Made by a program: the position numbers and the translations under genes. From Hevea brasiliensis (taxonomy: Eukaryota > Streptophyta > Magnoliopsida > Malpighiales > Euphorbiaceae), in the NCBI RefSeq assembly GCF_030052815.1, contig NC_079507.1:13662141-13726140 (forward strand): 64,000 nt of DNA. The letters are read 5' to 3'. Positions within the stretch are counted from its first letter, which is position 1. Each line of letters opens with the position of its first letter. Below, in pieces: positions 32,690 through 43,965 of the stretch. Below the pieces are notes generated by a model that made no database searches, was not told the DNA's origin, and saw only the letters and a program-made list of their open reading frames with translations.

Positions 32690-34322
32690 ACAAATGTAGT
32701 TGCTGATGCTTTGAGTAGAAAATCCATGACAACTTTGAGATCATTGAATGCCCGTCTAACTTTGATTCGTGATGGAGCTATTTTGGCTGAGTTGCAAGTG
32801 AGGCCAAACACATTCTGATTTTAGATGGGCGAAGGTAGATGAGAATCTTATGGCTATTATGAGCAAAATCTCAGAGGGAAAACACCTGACTATGAGGTGA
32901 AAGCAGATGGGTGTCTGTATTACAAAGGAAGAGTATGTGTACCAGACAAGGGGGAATTAAAAGCCGATGATTCTGAAAGAGGCACATGCCGGTGTTTATG
33001 CTATGCACCGGGAAGTACAAAGATGTATCATGATCCGAAGCTTGATATTGGTGGCACAGTATGAAGAGGGACATAGTGACTATGTGACTAAATGCTTGAC
33101 ATGTCAGCAAGTCAAGGCAGAACATCAAGGCAGAACATCAAGTTCCATCAGGTTTACTACAGCCTATACGCATACCTGAATGGAAATGGGATCGGGTCAC
33201 CATGGATTTTGTAAGTGGTCTACCTCTCACCCAGAAGAAACATGATGCAACATGGGTGATAGTGGGCCAGTTGAAGTCGACACACTTCTGCCGATTAGGG
33301 TGACTACTCACCGGAGAAGTTAGCGAGTGTATATCAGTGAGATAGTTAGACTGCATGGAATTCCACTTTCCATCATATCTGATCGAGACCCAAGGTTTAC
33401 ATCGAGATTCTGGAAGAAGTTACATGAGTCCTTGGGTACACAACTCCACTTCAGCACAGCTTTCCATCCTCAGACGGATAGGCAATCAGAAAGTGTAATC
33501 CAGGTAAACAATTGAAACCAATGGAATTGATATAAATATTGAATTAAAATGATAATAATAACATGAAATATATGTCAGGTCCTTGAGGATATGCTGAGGA
33601 GTTGTGTCATTGAGTTTGAGGGAAGTTGGGATAGATACCTCCCAGCAGCGAAATTTGCATACAACAATAGCTACCAAGCTAGCATCCAAATGGCCCCGTA
33701 TGAAGCATTGTATGGGAGGAAATGTAGAACTCCAGTGTGCTGGACTGAATTGGGCGAAGACAAACTGGTGGGGCCAGACCTGATGAAACAGACTGAGGAG
33801 AAAGTGAAACTAGTCAAAGCCAATCTAAAGGTTGCCTCAGATAGACAGAAATCTTATGCCGACCTGAAAAGAAAAGAAATAGAATATGCGGTTGGCGACA
33901 AAGTGTTCCTCAAGGTATCACCGTGGAAGAAGGTATTGAGGTTTGGAAGGAAAGGTAAGTTAAGCCCTAGGTTCATTGGCCCATATGAAGTCATTGAACG
34001 TGTGGGTCCAGTGGCCTATAGGCTAGCTTTACCACCCGAGCTGGACAGGATCCACAATGTGTTCCATGTTTTCATGCTCAGAAGATACCGCTCAGATCCT
34101 TCACATGTCATCTCCAGGGAAGAAATTGAAATACAACCGGATTTGACATATGAAGAAGAACCCATACGGATCCTAGCTCGAGAAGTAAAAAAATTAAGGA
34201 ACAAGCAGATTCCACTGGTGAAAGTGCTTTGGAGGCACCACAACACCGAGGAGGCAACTTGGGAAACTGAAGAGACGATGAGGCAACAGTTCCCTCAACT
34301 GTTTGCATCAGGTATATTTTGA
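32690..34322 (+). pseudogene. pol: Family A pol: integrase and chromodomain
   Basis: Zinc-binding region with '[13 protein letters not shown]' (33080-33125) and a 12-13-base local duplication of GGCAGAACATCAA just after it. The catalytic core has 'TMDFVSGLP', '[13 protein letters not shown]' and 'DRQSESVIQ', so all three acidic residues are present. A 75-bp GT...AG insertion follows 'VIQ' (33504-33578). The last open frame (33591-34322) carries the C-terminal integrase region 'LSPRFIGPYEVIERVGP' and a chromodomain ('ILAREVKKLRNKQIPLVK', 'HNTEEATWETEE'). The chromodomain of such elements binds modified histones and is thought to direct insertion to heterochromatin. Frame breaks at 33180-33330 again map to CAG/CTG sites. 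Confidence 0.85.
33504..33578 (+). other. 75-bp intron-like insertion in the integrase coding region
   Basis: Begins GTAAACAATTG and ends ATATATGTCAG, AT-rich, with a stop codon in frame. Removing it joins the codons for 'VIQ' to 'VLEDML', exactly as in the uninterrupted family B pol at 17310-17335. The second family A copy has it at the same site and length (50332-50406). Confidence 0.75.
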
Positions 34323-34338
34323 GGACGAAATTTAAATT

Positions 34339-34351
34339 AGAGGGGAAGAGT
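34339..34351 (+). promoter_or_regulatory. Polypurine tract of family A
   Basis: AGAGGGGAAGAGT directly before the 3' LTR. Confidence 0.85.
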
Positions 34352-37300
34352 TGTAACACCCTCCCGGTAGCAACTCCGTACATTCTACTGTTCCGGTGAC
34401 CGGTGTCGGTCCGGACAACTAGAACGTTCGGAAAAATATTTAAACTAAAGTGAGGAACCATAATTAACTCAAATATTAATAAGAAAAATTTAGTAAAAAA
34501 TTTTAGAAATAAAATACAACCAAGTTAAATGAGCCGGTGCCCAAGCGATGGGTAACCCAAAGGGAAGTTGCGGTTCTCGCAACTAGAAGCCCTAGACCCA
34601 GGGAAAAATTATAAAATAATTTTTGGGACTCCAGAGAAGGGTCATTGAGGTCCCTATGGCATTAGAATGCCAAGAAAATATTTAGGAAAATTTTTCAATC
34701 GGTACAGACAATTTTGACCCGTTAAGCCAAACGGAGGGCATTTTGGTCATTTCGCCTTCAGAGGTGATTTTTGGCCGACTTGTCCAGTTGAGTAAATAAT
34801 TATTATGACATAAAATATGAATAAACATTACTAAAAATTAAATTAAAAATGAGTAGTGAAGAAAAGAAAAGAAAATGAGAAAAAAAGGCTCATTTATGAC
34901 ATCATGATGATGTCATTTAAAAGCTACAACCAATCACAATTGAACATCCATTTAACTAACTAATAAAAAGAGATAAACAAGGCCAAAAAAAGACCAAAAG
35001 CTAGCAGCCATCTCCTTCCTCCCAAACCAGCCAAAATCCATACCTAGCCAAACCTCCATTTTTTGTTCTTAAAAGCTTCAATTTCCATGCTTTCCTCACC
35101 TTAAAATCCTAATATCCCTTCACAAAAATTTATCCCCACATCACAAGGCAACTCTAGGCAGCCATAAGAAGTAGGAATTCTAAGGAGAATACAAGTCCAA
35201 GAAGTGCCACTTAAAGGTTAGTGCACCTATCTACTTAAAACCCTTATTTTCCATGTTAGGGACTTGAAATCAACATGAATTTGTGAATTAAATGAACCAA
35301 ATTTGTGTGTATGCCTACCATGAATTTCGGCAGCCCTAAGGAAGGAACAATGATGGAGTGTTTTGATGGACTTAAAGTGGATTAGAGATCATGTTTAAAG
35401 CATGTATGCATGTGGTTAGTGAATGAGTTAGTAATTAAGGTATGTTGTGAAAATTTATAATGGAAACTAGGGTTTTGAGAGTAAAATGTGGACTTGGCTT
35501 ATGAAATTGTTAAAGAACATTCTAATGGTCAATTAGTGACTATTTGAGGAAATTTGACCATAATTTGGACTGAAATATAGCATGGCAAAGTGAATGAGTA
35601 TGCTTTGCCAAAGGAGTGCATAGGTGGCTGTGATTCCAGCCCACTTGGACTGCCATATCTTTGGCTGTGTTGGTCCAATTGGTGTTTGGCCAATTGGACA
35701 TGAAACTAGACTTATAATGGCACATTTTTGCTGAAGAAACCATGCCCAAAAGACCAAAGCAAGAGGACCAAAAGTTGGCCCCAATCCGAGTACCACAAGC
35801 CAGTGCAGAATGACCAAATGAACAACAAGAATCGTTCATTTGGCCATAACTCACTGTAGAAATGTCAATTGACCTGAAATTTTTAAAGCAACAAGATGAG
35901 ATATAGATAAACAACTTTCATGAAGAAACCTACCCCAAATTATGGCCAGAACCCATCCAACAAGGCAGTGGCAGTCACTATTTATGGTACTGTAGATTTG
36001 GTAAATTCTGCAGAATTGGAAATCCGGCCAGCTGTGGTTTTTGGACCATATCTGGAGCTACAAAACTCCAAATGGAGTGATTCAAAAAAATAAATTCAAC
36101 TAGACAAGATAAGGAACAACTTTCATGTTTACCATTTCCTCAAATTCCCACTGTAATAGTGCCCAATGGAAGAGTAAAGTTGGGCTACAAAAACTGAAAA
36201 TTCTGCTTCCCTTGGTTTAAACTTAGAAATGGTATTAATGCTTAATGCCAACAAGTTTTGAATGCAAAATGTGGTATGTTGGGAGTGTCAAAACCAATGT
36301 ACCTATTTTTTTATCAAAAAGTCAACATTTTTGTTGACCAATGAGGTGAATAGTGACACCAAAACTTGAAACTCAAAAGTTGAAGAATTCAAAAGTATCA
36401 AATGCCCTAGTATACCTAACAAGATTGGTTTGGATAGTTTGGCATGCCAATAGGGTTCAGTTAGCAGTACTGCACATGACATTATGCCATTCTGTGATTT
36501 CATGGCTTCTAGCCATTCTGACCTTGTATTGAGATGTGGCCTTGTGCCTAATACTATTCTGACTTGTTAGTCGCTCATTGCACACCGGGAGATGCATATG
36601 TGACCGATGGTGTGACGGCCCGAGGTACTAGATACCCAGTGCCAGTTTACCCATTTATCCAGTCCAGTCGTCTAGTATAGGTTACTTGGGCAACCAAATG
36701 AATGAAAATGGACAAAGTTAAAGAAATAAATGAATATAACAAATACAAAACAAATAAGACATATACATTCAATACATATTTATTTTATGCTATTTTCTTT
36801 TATTTTATTATTGCACCACTAAGCATTATTGCTTAGCGCGTTGCTTTTGCCACGCGTAGGTTCTGGAGATATAGATCGAGAGCCCAGTAGACCGCAGACA
36901 GGGTGAGTCCATCCTGCAGTTCTGCACAGTGTCCGTGTCACCTCAACTTCTACAATGCATTGGTAGGACACTAGGTGTCATTTTGGTATTTTGTAACTAA
37001 TTTTTATTTTCTCATATGTAATTGAACTTATGTAATGTATTTTGAGCTTCATGTAAATAATGAAGATTTATGGTTATGTATGGAAAAATTTGAGTATTTA
37101 TTCATTGCTTATACATGAGTACCCTGAGAAATGATTGATTGAGAAATGTTGTTGAAAAATATTGAGTTTGTGATGACATTGGAGTTTGAGAAATGATTGA
37201 GTATGAATATTGGAAGTGTCTTTCACAGGTTCCGAAGAACTATTTTCTCCATTTTTAGCCAGATCACGGATTTTCTACAAAATTTTCGGAACCTCAAATA

Positions 37301-37453
37301 AATTATAATTTCGATAAATGGCTCAAATATATTATATTTCACAAGTTATATTCAAAAGCATGATAAAAATTAATTAAGGTATATTCGAGTGTGCCGGTAC
37401 ACCGTGTGACATTGCTTACTCGGGTATACTGTACACGGGTAAGGGGCGTCACA
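34352..37453 (+). repeat. Family A 3' LTR
   Basis: TGTAACACCCTCCCGG to ...GGGGCGTCACA, nearly the same sequence as the 5' LTR with scattered substitutions and small indels, for example at the palindrome 35812-35844 and around 36540-36580. Confidence 0.93.
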
Positions 37454-38479
37454 AAGAAGGTTAGTGAGAGTGCTGTCACTTTCCTTGTCATATATGTAGA
37501 TGACATTTTATTGATGGGCAATGATATAGGTATGTTGACAAGTGTTAAGGTATGGTTGTCAAATACATTCTCCATGAAAGACTTAGGGGAAGTAACCTAT
37601 ATTCTTGGAATTCGCATCTATAGAGATAGAGCGAAAAGAATAATTGATTTATCCCAAAGTCTATACTTGGAAAAGGTGTTAAAAAGGTTTAACATGCTTG
37701 ATTCCAAGAGAGGATTGTTACCAATTAGACATGGTATCCATCTTTCTAAGGAGATGTCTCTAAAGACACCTGAAGAAAGAGACAAAATGGTTAGGATTCC
37801 ATATGCTTCGACCATTAAAAGTTTAATGTATGCAATATTATGTACTAGGCCAGATATCGCGTATGCTGTTAGTTTGACTAGCAGATTTCAATCCAATCCA
37901 GGTTTGGAACACTGGATAGCTATCAAGAATATCCTTAAGTACTTGAGAAGAACTAAGGATTTATTCTTGATCTATGGAGCTGGCGACCTACAATTGGATG
38001 GTTATACTAATTTTGATTTTTAATCAGATATCGATGATAGAATGTCTACCTCTGGATTTGTGTTCATTTGTAATGGAGGTGCAGTTAGTTGGAAGAGTTC
38101 CAAACAGAGTACAATTGCCGACTCCACTATAGAAGCTGAGTATATTGTTGCATCAGATGCTGCAAAAGAAGCTGTTTGGATAAAGAAGTTCGTGACCGAA
38201 CTTGCAGTAGTTCCTTCCATTGAGTCAGCAGTTCCTCTCTACTACAACAATAGTGAAGCGGTCATTCAGGCTAAGGAACCCCGATCTCACTAGAAATCCA
38301 AACACATAGAAAGGCACTATCACATTATCAGAGAGATAGTTGGACGAGGCAATGTAGCCATGCAAAAAATAGCATTAGCTGAAAATCCAGCCGATCCATT
38401 CATAAAGCCTATGTCACAAGCTCAGTTAGACCGACATCTTAAGAAGATAGTTATGAGATACTGTAATGAATGGCTCTAG
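37454..38479 (+). pseudogene. pol: Ty1/copia pol, RT C-terminal half and RNase H
   Basis: Continuation of the copia RT split by the family A element. It contains the RT active site 'IYVDDILLMGND' (37490), 'TFSMKDLGEVTYILGIRI', 'CTRPDIAYAVSLTSRF', then RNase H with '[11 protein letters not shown]' and '[17 protein letters not shown]'. Stops interrupt it at 38021-38023 and 38291-38293; the terminal stop is at 38477-38479. It is followed closely by the copia 3' LTR at 38494. Confidence 0.88.
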
Positions 38480-38493
38480 TGCTAGTGGAAGAT

Positions 38494-38652
38494 TGTTAGT
38501 AGTATGCCCTAGTGCATATCATATTATATGCATCTTGTACATTTTTAATTAATAAAAGGAATTTTTCACTTTTCTATTTACATAATTCATTTATATATAA
38601 TTGAAAAGGTCCATTGATATTTTGTTAAAAATTCTATTCTTAAATTGTTAAG
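38494..38652 (+). mobile_element. Copia 3' LTR, first part
   Basis: Begins TGTTAGTAGTATGCCC, 14 bases after the pol stop and just after a purine-rich AGTGGAAGAT. It is interrupted by the solo family D LTR and resumes at 42015. Confidence 0.75.
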
Positions 38653-41600
38653 TGTCACACCTTACCCCTCCGTAAGGCATAACATGATCCCGTAGTATAC
38701 CTAATGAATTACTAACTTCGTCTACTGATAACCCATTAAATACACCACAAGGGATTTTAAACCTTTTCTTACTTCTTTTTACAGTGGTGAGCACTATTTA
38801 CAGGTGTAAAAAATTCTTTTAACTGAAGTGAAACCAAATAACTCATTTGAAGTATTAATAATTTCTGTAAAAATTTTGGCAGAGTGCCATCTGTAAAAGC
38901 ACTTCCAATATTTTGTTCAATCCCAAAACTCCAATATCCAATCAACACAATAAGTTTCTCAACATTTGCCAACTCAAATCCACAATAATTTTCTAGTGTT
39001 TTCAAAAGCTGAAATAAAAGAATGATATCACAATATTTACAAGCTAAAATAATTTACAAATTTAGTTTACAACTTTAATGTACAATTTTAATGTACAATT
39101 TTAATTTATAACTGCTCAAAACCAAGAACAATATATACATACAGTGAACATATATTACAATACAAAATGCAGAATATGGTATACTCAATATACCCGATGA
39201 ACTCTCAATGTAGCATTAGCAGCCTAATCTACTGCCTTGTCAGTCTGTCTACCTGCAACAGCAATGAAAAACTATCCCTGAGCCAATGTCTCAGTGGTGC
39301 ACAACATTAACAAAATGCAACTTTAAATCATAAATCATAAGTCATATAAATAGTGGATACTTAAAACCATAGTTAAATTTAAAGACAATGAATGTCATAA
39401 AGAATTTAAACTCCATTTCACAATATAACAATAATATCAATAAATCACACACACAGCTTAATCATGGTCCAAAGTCCAATTCATCCCAAAAGCCGATGGC
39501 TAGTGAGGAATAACATAGCTAGCTAGCAATAATATGAGTACTCATTCTATTCGTTCTCAATAGGCACACACCTCAACACTTCAGCCAGAGAGGGAATTCA
39601 AAGTCAATTCGTCCCACTAGACAAGCTAGCGAGGAATTCAATCAAATATACATGATAGCTGCGGTTTCAAACCAATTACAATATTTTCAAACCATAAGTA
39701 TCCATCAAATTTCCATTCAAATAATTTTTCACAATTCAAAATAATAACATACAAAATTTTCATATTTTATTTCAATTGAAAAGTCTAAAAAAATAACTGT
39801 TGTGCACAAACCTCTGATAAATGTCTCTTGGCTTTAACTCAGTGTTTCCTTCCCCTTCCCTGAGTCTTTGCTAACTGAAACACACAATTTGAAGTATTTT
39901 AGTACTCATGTAAACTGTCTCTAACAATAAGGCTTAATAATTAGTTTATTGAATTCTATTATTTTCCTTAGTCAACCTCAAATGTTGACTCTCGATGCAC
40001 TCTAGGTGAATTAGGTTTAATGTTACCAATATGTCACATTTTATAGCCTTTTAGTGTTGGTACATGTTACCAAATTCATTTTCAAGTCTATTGCATTTTA
40101 TTACAATTTGCCGGATTTCGGTATACTAATGTGACCTAGCTGGATGACCTAGTTCCCTCAGTTTTCGGGTTTTGGTCCAAACTACAAACTTGTAAGTCTA
40201 TGTCTTATTGCACGCGGGGCAAAATTTCAGGTCATTCTGAGTTGTGTAGACCAAGTTATGGTCAATTTACCAATGTTGGACAGAATTCATCAAAATGGTA
40301 AGTTTAGGTCATTTTTAAGTCACTTTTGGTTCGGCCAGTTTTGGTATCTGAACTTGTGTAAGCTATTTGGCTTGGTTCTGGCCATTTCTAGGCTTTGGTG
40401 TCTTCATAAGAATTGTAGATATATGTCTAAAATATTCATGGTAAAAATATCAGGTCAATTGGACCTATTTTGAATAAGTTATGGTCAAAACACTAACTAT
40501 TGCCCAAATGGTCAATTTTCAGGCTTTCAAGTCACTAATCCGAATTTGGTCATTTTTCAAGTCACCTTCTAGGCAGAATTTAGGTAAGCTTCCTTCATGA
40601 AAGTTGGCACATTTTGTGCCTAGTTTCACCTCCAATTTGTCTCATACCAATTGGAGTCACACACTTAAGGTTCTAAGCCAAAACACACACTGCCCTACTA
40701 CACACTCCTCATCACTTACCAATTACATATTCAACACTTACCAAATTACTTCCTTCATGCCAATTCTGGTTTGTACCTTACCATTAACACATTTAACAAC
40801 ACATTTTGGTCATTTTGGATAGCTTGTAACCATTCTCAATATGCACACTATAACACAGAATTTTCCAAAGTCCATTTACACCATTTAACCACATGAACAT
40901 ACTCCATTTACATACCCAATTCCAAACCATTATACACATATACATGCTGCCATCAATAAAAACATCTTAAACAATCATAAATAAGTAAAAACAAGCTACA
41001 TATACTGAATTTCTGTGGCTGCCAAAATGTACATCTCCATTAAAACATCAAACTTCAAAAATTCTTCCATAAATCAACTACCCACAACCTTGGCTACACT
41101 TTTAATGAAACAAGAATTGAAAACACTCACTTACCACTTTTGAATCTTCATCAAAACCTCACTAAACTTCTTAAAATTGCTATCAAACTCTTCCTTGCAA
41201 GGTGAGGAACAAAGTTAATGAAGGAACCTAGTGGAAAAAGTGGCTAGAACATGCTTGCATGGAGCTCTCACCATGGATGGCTATGGAGGTTTTTTTCTAA
41301 AGGTTTGGTTCGGCTGGTTCTCTTCCAAGGTTGAAGATGACAGAATTTTCTATCCAAAGGTTGATTAAAGGTCCACTTAAGTGATGTTAGTGGAGTACTA
41401 ATTGATTAAAAATCTATTTTAATGTTAAACTTTCCAATTTTTGCAATTTGGCCACCACACTTTTACTATTTACATAATGTATCTCATTTTAATTTTTCAT
41501 GGTATTTTCAAAGTGTAATATCATTTATTTTTAATGGACATTTAGGTTAAAAGGCAACTCAGGGTGTCAAATGACCACAATGCCTCTATTCGGGTTGCAT

Positions 41601-42009
41601 TCTTGATTTTTCGGTAACACCGAGTTTTATCGTTTTCTCGATTTCTCATTTTCTTTGTACTAATTAATTAATTTCTTTTTTTATATTTCTAATGACATTT
41701 ATACTTCAATAGATGTTTATTTAAGTCTTAAAAATATTTTTCAGGGTTCCCCGCGGTCTAGGGCTAGTCAACGGTCCACACCACAACTTCCTGGTGCGGT
41801 CACCCATCACTATGGTTCTCGGCTCGTTTAACTTGGTTACATTTTATTGCTATTATTTTTCCTTTGTTTTTCTTGTATTTTCTTTTCTTGTATTTTATTA
41901 TTTTATGTCTCCTCACCCATATCTAAGTGTAGTTCTAGGCATCCTAACTGTCCGGATAACACTGGTCACCAGAACAGTAGAATGCACTGCCGAACATAGG
42001 GGTGTTACA
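38653..42009 (-). mobile_element. Solo family D LTR with TTAAG target duplication
   Basis: A 3357-bp LTR, TGTAACACCCC at 42009 to ...GTGTGACA at 38653 on the minus strand, flanked by TTAAG on both sides (38648-38652 and 42010-42014). No internal region, so it arose by LTR-LTR recombination. A second D copy begins at 61759. It carries ATGAGTACTCAT (39534-39545) and the terminal hairpin CTGAG...CTCAG (39278-39294). Confidence 0.92.
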
Positions 42010-42014
42010 TTAAG

Positions 42015-43965
42015 AATATGAGTAACAGTATTTCTAGTACAAATTATCATAAATTGGTTGACAATCGAGGATAGTTCACAAAGAACACGACTTATCCAGA
42101 AAAATTGTATTCATGTTTGTTCTCAAAGCATTAATATGAGATATAAATAAGTTGGAGCGGTGAGTCTTATGCCATATAAAAAATATATTAGACACTTATA
42201 CATGATAAGTAAGCCGAACCAGTGATGCTTATGACAAGCACATAGAGTTTACTCTTGTCAATGCATTATCATATATCATATCAGTGCATATAATCTTTAG
42301 ACTTGAGATAACACAATTATCTTGTATATAGGTAGTTTGAGTTTGATACTACTTTCATAGTCATACTATGTATGGGTATATGGGCATGTGTTGGCTCCTA
42401 CTAGCTATATATGGAGATAGGTATTGATCAAGATGGAATCTGTTAACCTAAGTATATAGGAATAAAATCCTATGTTCATTTAATTATTCTTGATGATTCA
42501 AGTTCCTGGCCAGGACAGATAGATTTAGTCAAAAAAGAGTTTCTGATAAGAAAATATAATTAATCAAGAATTGAAATTAAAAGAAAACATAAAGTTCATA
42601 GCAAAAGGAGTTTGACATTAACCATGACCCTAACTAGAATTGGGATTTTGTAATGGAGAGATTTTAGTGCATGGTAATATATGATTAAAGGTTCTTTTAG
42701 GGTATTTCTTATTACTGATTGGGTGGCCATGGCATGCTATGCTAGGTGTCAACTATGGTTTATGAGATGCCTGAAATGATTTAGAGAAATCATTTAAGGT
42801 AAGAAAGAGTTATAATGATAATAAGAGATATTATCTTTTCTCATTGCCAATAAGTAATGAGCTTAGTACGTCACACATCTACACAAGTTAGTCACCACGT
42901 AAAATGTGATTTAATTAATTAATTAAAGAGTTTAATTAATTAATTAATTAGGTTTGGTTTGTAATTAGATTGCAAAGTCCCTAGCATGACTTGAAATCAA
43001 ATCTAGGTTATTGGATGTATAATATAAATTAAATTTGTGTTTAAAGTGTTTAAATATGAATTTAATTATGAGAAATTAATTAATGGAGATTAATTAATTA
43101 ATTAATTAATATTTGATATAAATTGATTTGAAGAGAAGAAATTATAATTTTGGGTTGAGAACTCAAATTAATAGATAAGGGTAAATTAGTCTTTTCACAT
43201 GGTGACATGTAACACCATGAAATGGTGACATATGGCACTATATAAGCTTGCCATTTATCTTCCAATCATGAAAGATGATAAACGTCAAGATTGAATCTAC
43301 CTTTGAAACTTGGCTTGATAAGATTAAGTCAAACAAAAGTAAGATTGGATCATGTGGTGACATGTGGCAAGGGAGTAAGTGAACTTTGACCTAAGTATAT
43401 AAGTGAAAGGAAGAAAGAAAAAGCGTGATCTTCTTTCTGCTCTCCCATTTGGATGGCAACTTTGGGTCTCACTCTCCTCTCTTCATTCCTCAATTAATTC
43501 AAAAGGAAGAAGCTTATTTCCTTTGAATTAAAATTGTTAGAAAGTGTTCTACCCCATTAAACATCCATACACCCTCATTAAGGTATAAACCTAAATTTCA
43601 AGTGGTTAGCAAAGCTTTAGAAGTCAAGATTGGGCCTGCCATTGGTGTACTTATGGTGGACAAGCTAGAAGGACAACAATTGGAGTCCTAAGAGCATCCT
43701 AAGAAAGGGAGATTCATTAATTGTGCACTTAGAGGTTAGTACTCAAAATTCCTCTTTTTAATTAGGGTTAATGAATTAATTTGTTAATTCACAATCTTAA
43801 ATGGCAAATGATTATTTTAAAACATGCTAAAATGTGTTTTGGTATGCTTTTGGACATTGAAAATTGATTAGGCACATAAAACACATGGTATGGTGCATGT
43901 AACCCTAGATAGAATTTTAAATTTCAATGCTCTAATGCCCTAAATTCCATGCTTCCATGCCTTCA
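42015..43965 (+). mobile_element. Copia 3' LTR, second part
   Basis: Continuation of the copia LTR to about ATGCCTTCA at 43965. A TATA-like GTATATAAGTG (about 43396) lies before a pyrimidine-rich stretch. TTAATTAA-rich tracts lie at 42910-42952 and 43075-43112. The whole LTR would be about 2.1 kb. The right boundary is inferred by comparison with the fragment ending at 22006. Confidence 0.65.

Larger units (their letters stand above)
26435..37453 (+). mobile_element. Full-length family A Tekay/Del-like retrotransposon
   Basis: An 11.0 kb element with two LTRs (26435-29543 and 34352-37453), an initiator-Met-tRNA primer site, gag, pol with chromodomain and a polypurine tract. It is flanked by the 5-base duplication AAGAA (26430-26434 and 37454-37458) within copia RT. 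The two LTRs are nearly identical by eye, so the insertion is recent, yet the internal region has many frame breaks. Confidence 0.95.

Noticed and set aside
37391..37453. Apparent N-terminus of the copia RT frame with its own ATG-like start
   Set aside because: These codons are the end of the family A 3' LTR fused by the insertion; the copia frame itself begins at the duplication.
42900..43115. TTAATTAA-rich tracts as a possible origin or scaffold attachment site
   Set aside because: Simple low-complexity sequence inside the copia LTR with no further support.
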